This document shows, piece by piece, positions 1 to 6,529 of a stretch of DNA of 12,883 nt. Each line of letters starts with the position of its first letter. Position 1 is the first letter of the stretch. The position numbers and the translations under genes were made by a program. The DNA is from an uncultured Clostridia bacterium (GTDB lineage Bacteria > Bacillota > Clostridia > Oscillospirales > Butyricicoccaceae): the NCBI GenBank assembly GCA_910589115.1, contig CAJUSB010000093.1:1-12883 (forward strand), written 5' to 3'. The notes below the pieces were generated by a model, which was given only the letters and a program-made list of their open reading frames with translations, searched no databases and had not been told where the DNA came from.

Positions 1-220
1 ACAGGACCGCCCGCCGCGTAGGCGCGGGTGTCCAGAGGGCGCAGCCCTCTGGTGCTGTCCGCACAGGACCGCCCGCCGCGTAGGCGCGGGTGTCCAGAGG
101 GCGCAGCCCTCTGGTGCTGTCCGCACAGGACCGCCCGCCGCGTAGGCGCGGGTGTCCAGAGGGCTGCGCCCTCTGGTGCTGTCCGCACAGGACCGCCCGC
201 CGCGTAGGCGCGCCCTTTGG
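1..220 (+). repeat. 62-bp tandem hairpin repeat array, three full copies and one deleted copy
   Basis: Units begin at 1, 63, 125 and 187, giving a period of 62 bp. Units 1 and 2 are identical. Each full unit holds a perfect hairpin, CCAGAGGGC, a 3-nt loop, GCCCTCTGG (32-52, 94-114, 156-176), next to the module CCGCGTAGGCGCGGGTG. The third unit differs only in the loop, TGC in place of GCA, which is its reverse complement. The fourth unit lacks the 5' arm of the hairpin and ends in CCCTTTGG at 220. The array may extend left of the window. It stops about 20 nt before the oadA ribosome binding site, and I see no promoter between the two. Related elements lie at 3574-3785, 7819-7980 and 12724-12883. 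Confidence 0.95.
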
Positions 221-254
221 TTTCCGTGAAGAAATGTAGTAAGGAGATGACAAC

Positions 255-1637
255 GTGAAGCAAATGCACATTACCGAAACCGTCCTCCGGGATGCGCAGC
301 AGTCCCTGATCGCTACCCGTATGCCGATCGATGACTTCATCGGCGTGCTTGATGAGATGGACAAATGCGGCTACCACTCCCTGGAATGCTGGGGCGGCGC
401 GACCTTCGATTCCTGCCTCCGTTACCTGGAAGAGGATCCCTGGGAACGCCTGCGCACCATCCGCGCACACCTGAAGCACACCAAGCTCCAAATGCTGCTG
501 CGCGGTCAGAATATTTTGGGCTACCACCACTACTCCGACGACACCGTCCGCCGGTTCGTCACTGCCTCTATCGAAAATGGTATGGATATCATCCGCATTT
601 TTGATGCCCTCAATGACCTGCGCAACATCAAAACTGCCGTCGATGCCTGCCTCACAGCCGGTGGCCACGCCCAAGGCACCATCTGCTATACCCTCAGCCC
701 CATCCACAACCTCGATATGTATATCGGCCTCGGCAAGGAAATCGAGAGTATGGGCTGCCAATCCATCTGCGTCAAAGATATGGCCGGTATCATGAGCCCC
801 AAGGAATGCTTCGATCTGGTCTCTGCCCTTCGTCAAGAGGTTAAACTGCCTATCTACGTCCACACCCACGCTACAACCGGCCTCGGCTACATGACCTACC
901 TCAAAGCCGCAGAAGCCGGCGCCGCCGGTATCGACTGCGCAACCTCCTGCATGTCCGGCGGTACCAGCCAGCCCGCTACCGAATCCCTCGTCTATACCCT
1001 CTCCCAAATGGGTTTTGACTGCGGCGTGAATAATGACGAACTGAAAAAAGTGAACGATTTCTTTGAACATATCCACAAAAAATTTGCAGATAATGGCCTC
1101 TTCGACCCCTATGTATTGTCCACCAAAGCAGACGCGCTGGTCTATCAGATCCCCGGCGGTATGCTCTCCAATCTCGTCGCCCAGCTGAAAGCACAGCACG
1201 CGATCGACAAACTTGAGGCCGTCCTGGAGGAAACCCCCCGCGTCCGCGCCGATTTGGGCTACCCGCCCCTCGTCACCCCCATGAGCCAAATGGTAGGCGT
1301 ACAGGCAACCGTCAACGTCCTGCTCGGTGAACGCTACAAAAATATCGGCAAGGAAATCAAAGCCTATATTCACGGCGAATATGGTAAAGCACCCGGTCAA
1401 ATTAACCCGGAACTCGTTAAAAAAGTGCTGGGCGATCAGCCCATGATGACCACCCGCTTCGCCGAAACCCTCGAACCCGAATTCGAGAAGGCCAAAGCCG
1501 AACTCGGTGACCGCGCCGAAAACGATCTGGATGTCCTCAGCTATATCGCCTTCCCACAGCAGGCCGAGCACTACTTTGAAGTGCGCGACCTCAAAAAGGC
1601 GCTGGTTGCACAGTACACCATCAAGGAGGTCAAGTAA
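255..1637 (+). CDS. oadA: Oxaloacetate decarboxylase alpha subunit (carboxyltransferase, no biotin domain)
   Basis: This cytoplasmic subunit transfers the carboxyl group of oxaloacetate to protein-bound biotin and releases pyruvate. The 460 residues match the carboxyltransferase plus conserved C-terminal (PYC/OADA) region. Seen are TETVLRDAQQSL with metal ligand D13, VKDMAG with the catalytic/carbamylated-type lysine K174, VHTHATTG with metal ligands H203 and H205, and SCMSGGTSQPATESL near 231-245. Classical OadA is about 590 residues with a C-terminal biotinyl domain; this one stops before it, and a separate biotin carrier is encoded two genes downstream. The start is GTG at 255, eight bases after AAGGAG (241-246); the ATG at 264 is spaced too far from that site. 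The next gene begins directly after the stop codon. A pyruvate carboxylase B subunit is the main alternative, but the beta and gamma pump subunits in the same operon argue for the decarboxylase. Confidence 0.93.
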   Translation: MKQMHITETVLRDAQQSLIATRMPIDDFIGVLDEMDKCGYHSLECWGGATFDSCLRYLEEDPWERLRTIRAHLKHTKLQMLLRGQNILGYHHYSDDTVRRFVTASIENGMDIIRIFDALNDLRNIKTAVDACLTAGGHAQGTICYTLSPIHNLDMYIGLGKEIESMGCQSICVKDMAGIMSPKECFDLVSALRQEVKLPIYVHTHATTGLGYMTYLKAAEAGAAGIDCATSCMSGGTSQPATESLVYTLSQMGFDCGVNNDELKKVNDFFEHIHKKFADNGLFDPYVLSTKADALVYQIPGGMLSNLVAQLKAQHAIDKLEAVLEETPRVRADLGYPPLVTPMSQMVGVQATVNVLLGERYKNIGKEIKAYIHGEYGKAPGQINPELVKKVLGDQPMMTTRFAETLEPEFEKAKAELGDRAENDLDVLSYIAFPQQAEHYFEVRDLKKALVAQYTIKEVK

Positions 1638-1979
1638 ATGGGCATTACCGAACTCAGCGGTTTGGAATCTCTGCTGGTCGCCCTTTCGGGTATTGTGACG
1701 GTCTTTATGATGCTGGCAGTCCTGTGCCTGATGATTCCCGTCATCTCCAAAACGGTCGCTTCCATAGAGGGCAAAAAATCCGCGCCTGTCCCCGCCCCCG
1801 CTGCGCCTGCGCCTGCTCCGGCAGCTCCCGCACCTTCAGCCTCTGGCGGCACCTATACCGGTGAAGTCGCCCTCATCGGCTGCGATGAAAAAACTGCCGC
1901 AATGGTTATGGCTATCGTCAGCTATGAGACGGGTATCCCGCTCGACCAGCTTATCTTCCACAAAATCAAGGCACTCTAA
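1638..1979 (+). CDS. oadG: Sodium pump decarboxylase gamma subunit
   Basis: Small membrane subunit that anchors and assembles the decarboxylase complex. The 113-residue protein has one N-terminal membrane helix (about residues 12-36), a proline/alanine-rich hinge (about 49-68), and a short C-terminal segment with GEVALIGCDEKTAAMVMAIVSYETG and a basic end, HKIKAL. That plan (single helix, flexible linker, small cytosolic tail) is the OadG pattern. The family is poorly conserved, so the call rests on architecture and position. The ATG follows the oadA stop codon with no gap, and its ribosome site AAGGAGG (1623-1629) lies inside the end of oadA, which suggests translational coupling. In Proteobacterial OadG the C-terminus binds zinc through histidines; here only one histidine (H108) is visible in the tail, so zinc binding is not supported. 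Confidence 0.85.
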   Translation: MGITELSGLESLLVALSGIVTVFMMLAVLCLMIPVISKTVASIEGKKSAPVPAPAAPAPAPAAPAPSASGGTYTGEVALIGCDEKTAAMVMAIVSYETGIPLDQLIFHKIKAL

Positions 1980-1999
1980 GCCAAGGGGAGTACAACAAA

Positions 2000-2383
2000 A
2001 TGAAATATGTAGTGACTGTAAACGGAAAAGAATTTGAGGTAGAGGTCGAAAAAGGTCAGGCCAAAGCCGCCTATACCGGCCCCGCCGCCGCACCTGCCCC
2101 GGCCCCTGCCGCAGCGCCTGCTGCCGCCCCGACTGCTGCACCCGCCGCCGCTGCCGCACCCGCAGGCCCCGGCGAACCGCTTCCGAGCCCCATGCCCGGC
2201 AACATTCTCGATGTGCGCTGCTCAGCCGGTCAAGCCGTAAAATCGGGCGACGTCCTCTTTATCCTGGAAGCGATGAAGATGGAAAACGAAATTTGTGCGC
2301 CGCGTGACTGCACCGTCAGCGCTGTCTGCGTCACCAAGGGGGCGACGGTCGATACCGGCACACCGCTCGCCACACTGGCATAA
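2000..2383 (+). CDS. Biotin carrier protein of the decarboxylase (biotinyl domain subunit)
   Basis: Carries carboxybiotin from the alpha subunit to the membrane beta subunit. The 127-residue protein has a short N-terminal region (MKYVVTVNGKEFEVEVEKGQ), an alanine/proline hinge (about 27-58), then a complete biotinyl domain (about 60-127). Seen are PMPGNIL at 64-70 and the biotinylation motif EAMKMENEI with target lysine K93, followed by the second half-domain ending TGTPLATLA. In many bacteria this domain is fused to the C-terminus of OadA; here it is a free-standing subunit, as in the gcdC/mmdC-type carriers. The start is ATG 2000 behind AAGGGGAG (1983-1990). It sits 20 nt after oadG and 14 nt before oadB, so it is part of the same operon. 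Biotin ligase (BirA) would be needed in trans and is not in the window. Confidence 0.93.
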   Translation: MKYVVTVNGKEFEVEVEKGQAKAAYTGPAAAPAPAPAAAPAAAPTAAPAAAAAPAGPGEPLPSPMPGNILDVRCSAGQAVKSGDVLFILEAMKMENEICAPRDCTVSAVCVTKGATVDTGTPLATLA

Positions 2384-2397
2384 AGGAGGACCTGAAA

Positions 2398-3531
2398 ATG
2401 GAGTTTTCCTTTATTGAAGTAATCCGGCGCATCCTCGCGGAATCCGGCTTCGCCGCCTTCGCCAACGAGCCGCGCAATCTGATCATGATCGTGATCGCCT
2501 GCGTGCTGCTGTACATGGGCATCGGCAAAAAATTTGAGCCGCTGCTGCTGGTGCCGATTGCATTCGGCATCCTGATGGCAAACTTCCCGCTGACTGGTAT
2601 TCTGGATGAAGGTGGCCTGTTCAAATACTTCTACTTCGGTGTAGAACACGCTATCTATCCATCCATTATCTTTCTCGGCATCGGGGCAATGACCGATTTC
2701 GGCCCCCTGATTGCACGCCCAAGCTCCCTTCTGCTCGGTGCAGCCGCTCAGTTCGGTATTTTTACCGCTTTCCTGCTGGCCCTCGCGCTCGGCTTCCCCG
2801 CCGCAGTTGCAGCGGCAATCGGCGTTATCGGCGGCGCAGACGGTCCAACCGCTATCCTCACCGCCTCCAAGCTGGCTCCCGCATACCTCCCAGCAATCGC
2901 GATTGCCGCCTATTCCTATATGGCGCTCATCCCCATGATCCAGCCGCCCCTGATGCGTCTGCTGACCACGGAGAATGAACGCAAAATCAAAATGGAACAG
3001 CTGCGCACCGTATCCAAGGCAGAGAAGATCATTTTCCCGATTGCCGTTGCAATCTTCGTTATCCTCCTGATACCGGATACGGCCCCGCTGATCGGTATGC
3101 TGATGCTCGGCAACCTGTTCCGTGAATGCGGCGTGACCGACCGCCTCTCCGATACCGCGCAGAATGCACTGTGCAATATCGTAACCATTTTCCTCGGCCT
3201 GTCCGTCGGCTGCAAGGCAGTCGCCGAAACCTTCCTGACCTGGGATACTATCAAAATTATTATCCTCGGCCTGCTGGCATTCATGCTCTCTACCTGCGGC
3301 GGCCTGCTGCTCGGCAAGGTCATGTGCAAGCTGACCGGCGGCAAAATCAATCCGCTGATCGGTTCAGCCGGTGTTTCAGCCGTCCCGATGGCCGCCCGCG
3401 TCTCCCAAATGGAAGGCCAAAAAGCAAATCCCTCCAACTTCCTGCTGATGCACGCAATGGGCCCCAATGTGGCCGGCGTTATCGGTTCGGCAGTTGCAGC
3501 CGGTTTCATGATTAAAGTCTTTGGCCTTTAA
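2398..3531 (+). CDS. oadB: Sodium ion-translocating oxaloacetate decarboxylase beta subunit
   Basis: Integral membrane subunit that decarboxylates carboxybiotin and uses the energy to export sodium ions. The 377 residues are mostly hydrophobic helices of the OadB/MmdB/GcdB family. The hallmark IGGADGPTAI lies at 144-153. Residues reported as important in Klebsiella OadB (D203, Y229, S382, R389) can be placed here by motif and spacing at D148, Y174, S327 and R334. The last region NPSNFLLMHAMGPNVAG (344-360) is also family-typical. The ribosome site is AAGGAGG at 2383-2389, touching the stop codon of the carrier gene. It is the last gene of the operon; the nearest good terminator is at 3888-3934. 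Sequence alone cannot separate oxaloacetate from methylmalonyl-CoA or glutaconyl-CoA as substrate for this subunit. The neighbouring OadA-type carboxyltransferase decides for oxaloacetate. Confidence 0.95.
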   Translation: MEFSFIEVIRRILAESGFAAFANEPRNLIMIVIACVLLYMGIGKKFEPLLLVPIAFGILMANFPLTGILDEGGLFKYFYFGVEHAIYPSIIFLGIGAMTDFGPLIARPSSLLLGAAAQFGIFTAFLLALALGFPAAVAAAIGVIGGADGPTAILTASKLAPAYLPAIAIAAYSYMALIPMIQPPLMRLLTTENERKIKMEQLRTVSKAEKIIFPIAVAIFVILLIPDTAPLIGMLMLGNLFRECGVTDRLSDTAQNALCNIVTIFLGLSVGCKAVAETFLTWDTIKIIILGLLAFMLSTCGGLLLGKVMCKLTGGKINPLIGSAGVSAVPMAARVSQMEGQKANPSNFLLMHAMGPNVAGVIGSAVAAGFMIKVFGL

Positions 3532-3573
3532 TCCGCGGCTTTACACTCGTGAGTATTGAATCCTGTCGTTCGC

Positions 3574-3785
3574 TCCGCCTGCGCGGCGGGCGGTCTTACG
3601 CAGACAGCGCCAGAGGGACCCGTCCCTTTGGACTCCCTTCCATCGCCTGCGGGCGGGAGGTGCTGGGACTCGTAAATGCAGAAAATTAAGGTTTCGTCCG
3701 CCTGCGCGGCGGGCGGTCTTACGCAGACAGCGCCAGAGGGACTCGTCCCTCTGGACTCCCTTCCATCGCCTGCGGGCGGGACGAG
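3574..3785 (-). repeat. Two copies of the dispersed hairpin repeat, inverted orientation
   Basis: Two 85-bp copies (3574-3658 and 3697-3781) are nearly identical and separated by 38 bp of unique sequence. Read on the minus strand each has the same module order as the block at 7819-7980: a CGCCCGCAGGCGA segment, GGGAGTCCAGAGGG, a hairpin, then GACCGCCCGCCGCG. The hairpins are CCAGAGGGAC/GTCCCTTTGG (3610-3631, one wobble pair) and CCAGAGGGAC/GTCCCTCTGG (3733-3754, perfect). The minus strand of 3766-3785 matches 7819-7838 over 20 of 20 bases. The outer hairpin arms are conserved across the family while the inner bases and loop vary. Confidence 0.9.
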
Positions 3786-3813
3786 GGCCAGGGGCACCTG
3801 TTCACCCGTGCTG

Positions 3814-3845
3814 CTTCGTCCCGCCAACAGGACGGCGGGACGAAG
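3814..3845. other. Perfect 12-bp stem hairpin without a T-run
   Basis: CTTCGTCCCGCC (3814-3825) pairs fully with GGCGGGACGAAG (3834-3845) around an 8-nt loop, AACAGGAC. No T-run follows on either strand, so it does not look like an intrinsic terminator. The stem contains CGTCCCGCC, also present in the neighbouring repeat, so it may be a further repeat fragment or an element that stabilises the 3' end of the oad transcript. Confidence 0.7.
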
Positions 3846-3887
3846 GGGCAACTGCGGAAATTTCCTCTGGACGCAAGTGTATAAAAG

Positions 3888-3934
3888 CCGCCGTGTGTTT
3901 CCCTCTGGGAATGCACGGCGGTTTTTCGTTTTTT
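3888..3934 (+). terminator. Rho-independent terminator of the oad operon
   Basis: CCGCCGTG (3888-3895) pairs with CACGGCGG (3914-3921); the pairing continues inward with wobble pairs through TTCCC/GGGAA. It is followed directly by TTTTTCGTTTTTT (3922-3934). It lies about 355 nt beyond the oadB stop, so the oad message would carry a long 3' tail with the repeat hairpins in it, unless an earlier end is made by processing. Confidence 0.85.
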
Positions 3935-4100
3935 GCGCTGCGCCGGATAAGCCTTTTTTAAGGCACGGAACAGGCCGGAAAATATGGAATCAGCTTCCAT
4001 TTAATAGAAAAAACTAGACAAAAATGGTTTGCCTCGAAAATGGATTTTTATGCGGCCAGCCAAAACTTTAGCAAAATAAAGAGGTGATTGAAAAAAACTA

Positions 4101-4129
4101 TTGTGCCCTGGCTTCCATGGTGGTAAAAT
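4101..4129 (+). promoter_or_regulatory. Sigma-70-type promoter of gdhA with extended -10
   Basis: A -35-like TTGTGC (4101-4106) is separated by 17 bp from TAAAAT (4124-4129). TG at 4121-4122 sits one base before the -10, giving an extended -10 element. The predicted transcription start is near 4136, leaving a leader of about 46 nt to the ATG at 4183 with GGAGGT at 4168-4173. No dyad operator is obvious next to it. Confidence 0.65.
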
Positions 4130-4182
4130 AGCAGTGTTGTTACAGAATCCTTTATTTTCTATATGTTGGAGGTCAGTTCAGT

Positions 4183-5532
4183 ATGTCTTTGAAAAATGCT
4201 TACCTGTGCCGGGTATACGAAGGCCTTGCACAGCGCAATGCCCACGAGCCCGAATTCCTTCAGGCTGTCCGTGAGGTATTTGAATCCCTTGAACCTGTTG
4301 TAGAAGCACGCCCCGAAATCGAGAAGCACGGCATCATGGAGCGCATTGCCGAGCCGGAACGCATCATCAATTTCCGTGTATCCTGGGTAGATGACAGCGG
4401 CAAGGTTCAGGTAAACCGCGGCTGGCGTATCCAGTTTAACTCTGCGATCGGCCCCTATAAGGGTGGCCTGCGCCTGCATCCCTCAGTAAACCAGTCCATC
4501 ATTAAATTCCTCGGATTTGAGCAGATTTTCAAGAACAGCCTGACCGGCCTGCCTATGGGCGGCGGCAAGGGCGGTTCCGACTTTGACCCGAAGGGCAAGA
4601 GTGATAATGAAATCATGCGTTTCTGCCAGTCCTTCATGACCGAACTTTCCAAGCATATCGGTGCGGATACCGACGTTCCCGCCGGTGATATCGGCACCGG
4701 CGCACGCGAAATCGGCTATATGTTCGGCCAGTATAAGCGCCTGCGCAATGAATTTACCGGTGTACTGACCGGCAAGGGCCTGAGCTATGGCGGTTCACTG
4801 GCACGCACGGAAGCAACCGGCTACGGCGTATGCTACTACATGAACGAAATGCTGAAGGACAAGGGTACCTCCTTTGAAGGTAAAAATGTTGTCATCTCCG
4901 GCTCCGGCAACGTTGCCATTTATGCAAACCAGAAAGCAACCCAGCTGGGCGGCAAGGTCATTGCAATGAGCGATTCCAACGGCTATATTGTCGATGAAAA
5001 CGGCATTGACTACAAGGTAATGCAGGAAATCAAAGAGGTCAAGCGCGACCGCATCAAGACCTATGTCAACTATGTACCGTCCGCTAAATATTATGAGGGC
5101 TGCCGCGGTATCTGGAGCGTCAAGTGCGATATCGCCCTTCCCTGCGCAACCCAGAACGAGCTGAACGGCGATGAGGCCAAGCAGCTGATTGACAACGGCT
5201 GTATTGCAGTCGCAGAGGGTGCTAATATGCCGTGCACTCCCGAAGCTGTTGAAGCATTCCAGGCAAAGGGCGTGGCCTTTGGCCCGGCTAAGGCTGCCAA
5301 TGCAGGCGGCGTAGCAACCTCCGGTTTGGAAATGAGCCAGAACAGCCAGCGTCTTTCCTGGACATTTGAAGAAGTCGATTCTAAACTGCATCAGATTATG
5401 ATTAACATCTATAAGGCCTGCAAGGACGCCAGCGAGCGTTACGGCATGGCCGGGAATCTGGTTGCCGGTGCGAACATTGCAGGCTTTGAAAAGGTCTGTG
5501 ATGCTATGATCTGGCAGGGCGTTGCATACTAA
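4183..5532 (+). CDS. gdhA: NADP-type glutamate dehydrogenase
   Basis: Cytoplasmic hexameric enzyme that aminates 2-oxoglutarate to glutamate; it is the ammonia-assimilating source of glutamate for the arginine genes next door. The 449 residues are full length for this family. Seen are KGGLRLHP (93-100) with K93, FKNSLTGLPMGGGKGG with K117 and catalytic K129, and PAGDIGTG with D169. These match Clostridium symbiosum K89, K113, K125 and D165 with a constant offset of four. The nucleotide fold starts at NVVISGSGNVAIYA (235-248). The following MSDSNGYIV resembles the NADP enzymes (E. coli SDSSG) more than the NAD-specific clostridial enzyme, so NADP is inferred. The gene is monocistronic: its own promoter lies at 4101-4129 and a strong terminator at 5561-5593. 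It converges on argF. Confidence 0.96.
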   Translation: MSLKNAYLCRVYEGLAQRNAHEPEFLQAVREVFESLEPVVEARPEIEKHGIMERIAEPERIINFRVSWVDDSGKVQVNRGWRIQFNSAIGPYKGGLRLHPSVNQSIIKFLGFEQIFKNSLTGLPMGGGKGGSDFDPKGKSDNEIMRFCQSFMTELSKHIGADTDVPAGDIGTGAREIGYMFGQYKRLRNEFTGVLTGKGLSYGGSLARTEATGYGVCYYMNEMLKDKGTSFEGKNVVISGSGNVAIYANQKATQLGGKVIAMSDSNGYIVDENGIDYKVMQEIKEVKRDRIKTYVNYVPSAKYYEGCRGIWSVKCDIALPCATQNELNGDEAKQLIDNGCIAVAEGANMPCTPEAVEAFQAKGVAFGPAKAANAGGVATSGLEMSQNSQRLSWTFEEVDSKLHQIMINIYKACKDASERYGMAGNLVAGANIAGFEKVCDAMIWQGVAY

Positions 5533-5560
5533 AAATCCAACCTCTCCTTCCTAAAAATTA

Positions 5561-5593
5561 TGCCAGCGGGTATTCGCCCGCTGGCATTTTTTT
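5561..5593. terminator. Bidirectional rho-independent terminator between gdhA and argF
   Basis: TGCCAGCGGG (5561-5570) and CCCGCTGGCA (5577-5586) form a perfect 10-bp stem with a 6-nt loop, followed by seven T (5587-5593). On the other strand the stem is followed by TAATTTTTAG, so it can also end the arg transcript, whose last stop codon is at 5627. Confidence 0.93.
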
Positions 5594-5626
5594 ACGCTTT
5601 CAGACCCTGTATTCACAGGCTGTCTC

Positions 5627-6529
5627 TTACTTCATCAATGTGACCATAACGGCCTTTTGTGCGTGAAGCCGGTTTTCTGCCTCTTCAAACAGCTCGTCCG
5701 CATGGGCTTCAAATACTTCTTCGGTGATTTCCTGCCCACGGTAGGCCGGGAGGCAATGCTGTACCATTGCGCCCACATTTGCGAGCTTCATCAGCTCCGC
5801 ATTGACCTGATAGCCTGCAAAAGCCTTGATGCGCGCTTCCTTTTCATCCTCCTGCCCCATAGAGGCCCAGGTATCTGTATAAACAACATCCGCACCCTTT
5901 ACAGCCTGCTTTGGATCGTCCGTCAGCTCAAAATCAGCGTTCCCCTTGGCAAACTCCAATACAACCGGATCAGGCCGATACCCCTCCGGACAGGCTACCG
6001 AAATTTTCATCCCCGTTTTCAGACAGCCGACGATCAGCGAATTCGTCATATTATTTCCATCACCAATATAAGCCAGCTTGAGCCCTTCCAGCTTGGCATA
6101 ATGCTCACGTATCGTCATCAAATCAGCCAGCACCTGGCAAGGATGGCAAAAATCCGTCAGCCCGTTAATAATCGGAATACTGCCATATTTCGCAAGATCC
6201 TCAACCTCTTTCTGCTCATAGGTGCGGATCATAATGCCATCCAAATACCGTGACAACACACGCGCCGTATCCTGTACCGGTTCACCACGCCCAATCTGCA
6301 AATCCCGTGAGGAAAGGAACAACGGCTGCCCCCCCAGCTGGTAAACACCGGTTTCAAATGAAACCCGGGTACGGGTCGATGACTTCTGGAAAATCAGGCC
6401 TATCGACTTTCCCTCTAAATGCTTGTGCGGAATGTTATTTTTCCGCTCGTATTTCAGCTGGTCTGCTAAATCCAAAATCCCAATGATTTCATCACGGCTT
6501 AAATCCATCAATTTCAACAAATGTTTCAT
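5627..6529 (-). CDS. argF: Ornithine carbamoyltransferase
   Basis: Makes citrulline from ornithine and carbamoyl phosphate in the cytoplasm. At 300 residues it is full length. The carbamoyl-phosphate loop STRTR is at 51-55 within FQKSSTRTRVSFE, FCHPCQ is at 127-132, the ornithine-side loop DTWASMGQE at 219-227 holds the family SMG, and HCLP is at 258-261. The last motif reads HCLPAYRG where HCLPAHRG is more usual; histidine to tyrosine here is a mild variation, not a missing catalytic residue. The start ATG overlaps the argD stop by four bases (ATGA), which indicates coupled translation. It is the last gene of the arginine cluster and ends at the shared terminator. The SMG loop and the gene context favour ornithine over putrescine or another acceptor. 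carAB, needed for carbamoyl phosphate, is not in the window. Confidence 0.96.
   Translation of the reverse strand: MKHLLKLMDLSRDEIIGILDLADQLKYERKNNIPHKHLEGKSIGLIFQKSSTRTRVSFETGVYQLGGQPLFLSSRDLQIGRGEPVQDTARVLSRYLDGIMIRTYEQKEVEDLAKYGSIPIINGLTDFCHPCQVLADLMTIREHYAKLEGLKLAYIGDGNNMTNSLIVGCLKTGMKISVACPEGYRPDPVVLEFAKGNADFELTDDPKQAVKGADVVYTDTWASMGQEDEKEARIKAFAGYQVNAELMKLANVGAMVQHCLPAYRGQEITEEVFEAHADELFEEAENRLHAQKAVMVTLMK

Larger units (their letters stand above)
3532..4182. other. 651-bp non-coding region between oadB and gdhA
   Basis: From left to right it holds two copies of the dispersed hairpin repeat (3574-3785), a 12-bp perfect hairpin (3814-3845), a rho-independent terminator (3888-3934), an AT-richer stretch (about 3935-4100) in which I see no gene or structured element, the gdhA promoter (4101-4129), and the gdhA leader with its ribosome site GGAGGT at 4168-4173. 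Open frames of about 100 codons exist here on both strands, but they are translations of the repeat DNA and lack good ribosome sites. Confidence 0.8.

Noticed and set aside
1..220. Possible CRISPR array
   Set aside because: The units are contiguous and near-identical along the whole 62 bp; there are no unique spacers. The same holds for the 39-bp array at 12724-12883.
255..1637. Truncated or frameshifted oadA because of its short length
   Set aside because: The end is a clean stop with the next gene's ribosome site inside it, and the missing biotin domain is encoded separately in the same operon.
3528..3851. Open frame of 107 codons on the minus strand with an internal amino-acid repeat
   Set aside because: The repeated blocks are just the two DNA repeat copies translated; no ribosome site, and it overlaps the end of oadB.
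3676..4017. Open frame of 113 codons on the plus strand
   Set aside because: It runs across the repeat, the 12-bp hairpin and the terminator, has no good ribosome site, and its composition reflects the repeat DNA.
4795..5391. 198-codon open frame antisense to gdhA
   Set aside because: Lies wholly inside a clearly coding gene on the other strand; shadow frame of the GC-rich third positions. The same applies to long antisense frames within oadB, argF and argD.
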